From the NCBI GenBank assembly GCA_008016945.1, contig SSGN01000170.1, positions 1 to 5,999 on the forward strand: 5,999 nucleotides of DNA. The letters are read 5' to 3'. The notes beneath the pieces are model-generated. The model was not told the DNA's origin. It was given only the letters and a program-made list of their open reading frames with translations, and searched no databases. Numbering within the stretch: the stretch's first letter is position 1; the number at the start of each line of letters is the position of its first letter. Source of the stretch: Flavobacteriales bacterium (GTDB taxonomy: Bacteria > Bacteroidota > Bacteroidia > Flavobacteriales > PHOS-HE28). Positions 5,796 through 5,999 of this stretch are shown here, piece by piece. The position numbers and the translations under genes were made by a program.

Positions 5796-5999
5796 CTAAG
5801 GTCCTGGCACCTGTTCGTAGCGCACTGCCGTGGGCAATGAGCCGCCGATGGTCTGCAGGATGATATCACGGTCGTTGTTCTCGCCGGTGTATTTCACCAC
5901 GCCATCCATGTTCACGTCCTCCTTCCGGTACTGCCCGCTCAAGGTGTTCGTGGGCGTGTTGCCGCCAACGGCGTACAGGAGCGGATCGCGGTCGTTGTC
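5796..5999 (-). CDS. Partial exoprotein, C-terminal NDRD dockerin-like module (N-terminus outside window)
   Basis: Only the last 67 codons are inside the window, ending in TAG at 5796-5798. They read DNDRDPLLYAVGGNTPT, then EDVNMDGVVKYTGENNDRD, then LQTIGGSLPT and YEQVPGP. This is the same tandem module that ends the next gene, with a cleaner D-x-N-x-D-G calcium-loop-like motif (DVNMDG). The gene lies just upstream of and in the same direction as the exoprotein gene, 9 bases apart, so the two look like an operon of paralogues or of proteins sharing a C-terminal module. Like its neighbour it has no T9SS sorting domain. Its main domain and function cannot be seen here. Confidence 0.8.
   Translation of the reverse strand, partial: DNDRDPLLYAVGGNTPTNTLSGQYRKEDVNMDGVVKYTGENNDRDIILQTIGGSLPTAVRYEQVPGP
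5805..5999 (-). repeat. NDRD C-terminal module, copy B
   Basis: This is the partner of 4392-4583, about 1.4 kb apart in direct orientation. It is cut by the window edge, so the full unit may be longer. The copies have diverged enough to be long-standing paralogous domains, yet a stretch around the YTGENNDRD codons is nearly identical in DNA and could support recombination. Confidence 0.8.

Noticed and set aside
4953..5840. A plus-strand open frame of 295 codons opposite the exoprotein gene
   Set aside because: It is His- and Gly-rich without recognisable motifs, and is a mirror of the well-supported minus-strand gene. It also runs across the gap between two minus-strand genes.

Overview
The window looks like a GC-rich member of the Bacteroidota, probably Flavobacteriales-like. 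The evidence is that almost every gene encodes a secreted protein with a Sec signal peptide. Three of them end in a type IX secretion system (T9SS) type A sorting domain: a proline-containing strand such as YPVP or GPNP, then an 'L.D..GR'-like strand, then a 'PG.Y/F...G....RFVK' end. The start codons also have no Shine-Dalgarno sequence, as is usual in this phylum.

Left end (1-461): this is the odd part. The minus strand of 1-383 encodes the middle of a right-handed beta-helix protein. From 376 the plus strand encodes the same stretch again and carries on to a complete T9SS C-terminus at 1236. The two copies form an inverted repeat (1-86 against 376-461, 84 of 86 bases identical by hand) around a 289-base spacer, and the repeat is still running at the window edge. 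Neither copy has an N-terminus or signal peptide. The layout is either a foldback or chimeric join, or a real inverted duplication. On paper, flipping the spacer would restore a continuous plus-strand frame.

Middle (1237-4113): after a 177-base convergent gap come two minus-strand genes. One encodes a secreted SGNH/GDSL-type hydrolase (DUF4886-like) with a PKD-like segment and a T9SS tail. Upstream of it is a secreted right-handed beta-helix protein, resembling polysaccharide-lyase-fold proteins, also with a T9SS tail. The 63-base gap would allow co-transcription.

4114-4388: this gap is not empty. It appears to hold a decayed GNAT-family acetyltransferase on the minus strand, with in-frame stops and a frameshift. 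A perfect 7-bp hairpin lies just past the next gene's stop.

Right end (4389-5999): on the minus strand, a secreted multidomain protein (predicted jelly-roll/carbohydrate-binding-like N-part, a middle domain recurrent in Flavobacteriales exoproteins, and a tandem dockerin-like C-terminal module) lies 9 bases downstream of a partial gene. That partial gene ends in a second copy of the same C-terminal module. These two proteins lack the T9SS tail and both end in EQVP or nearly so.

Together the genes suggest an exoprotein locus, possibly for surface adhesion or extracellular polysaccharide processing. No substrate can be assigned from sequence alone. I found no RNA genes, CRISPR arrays or insertion sequences.
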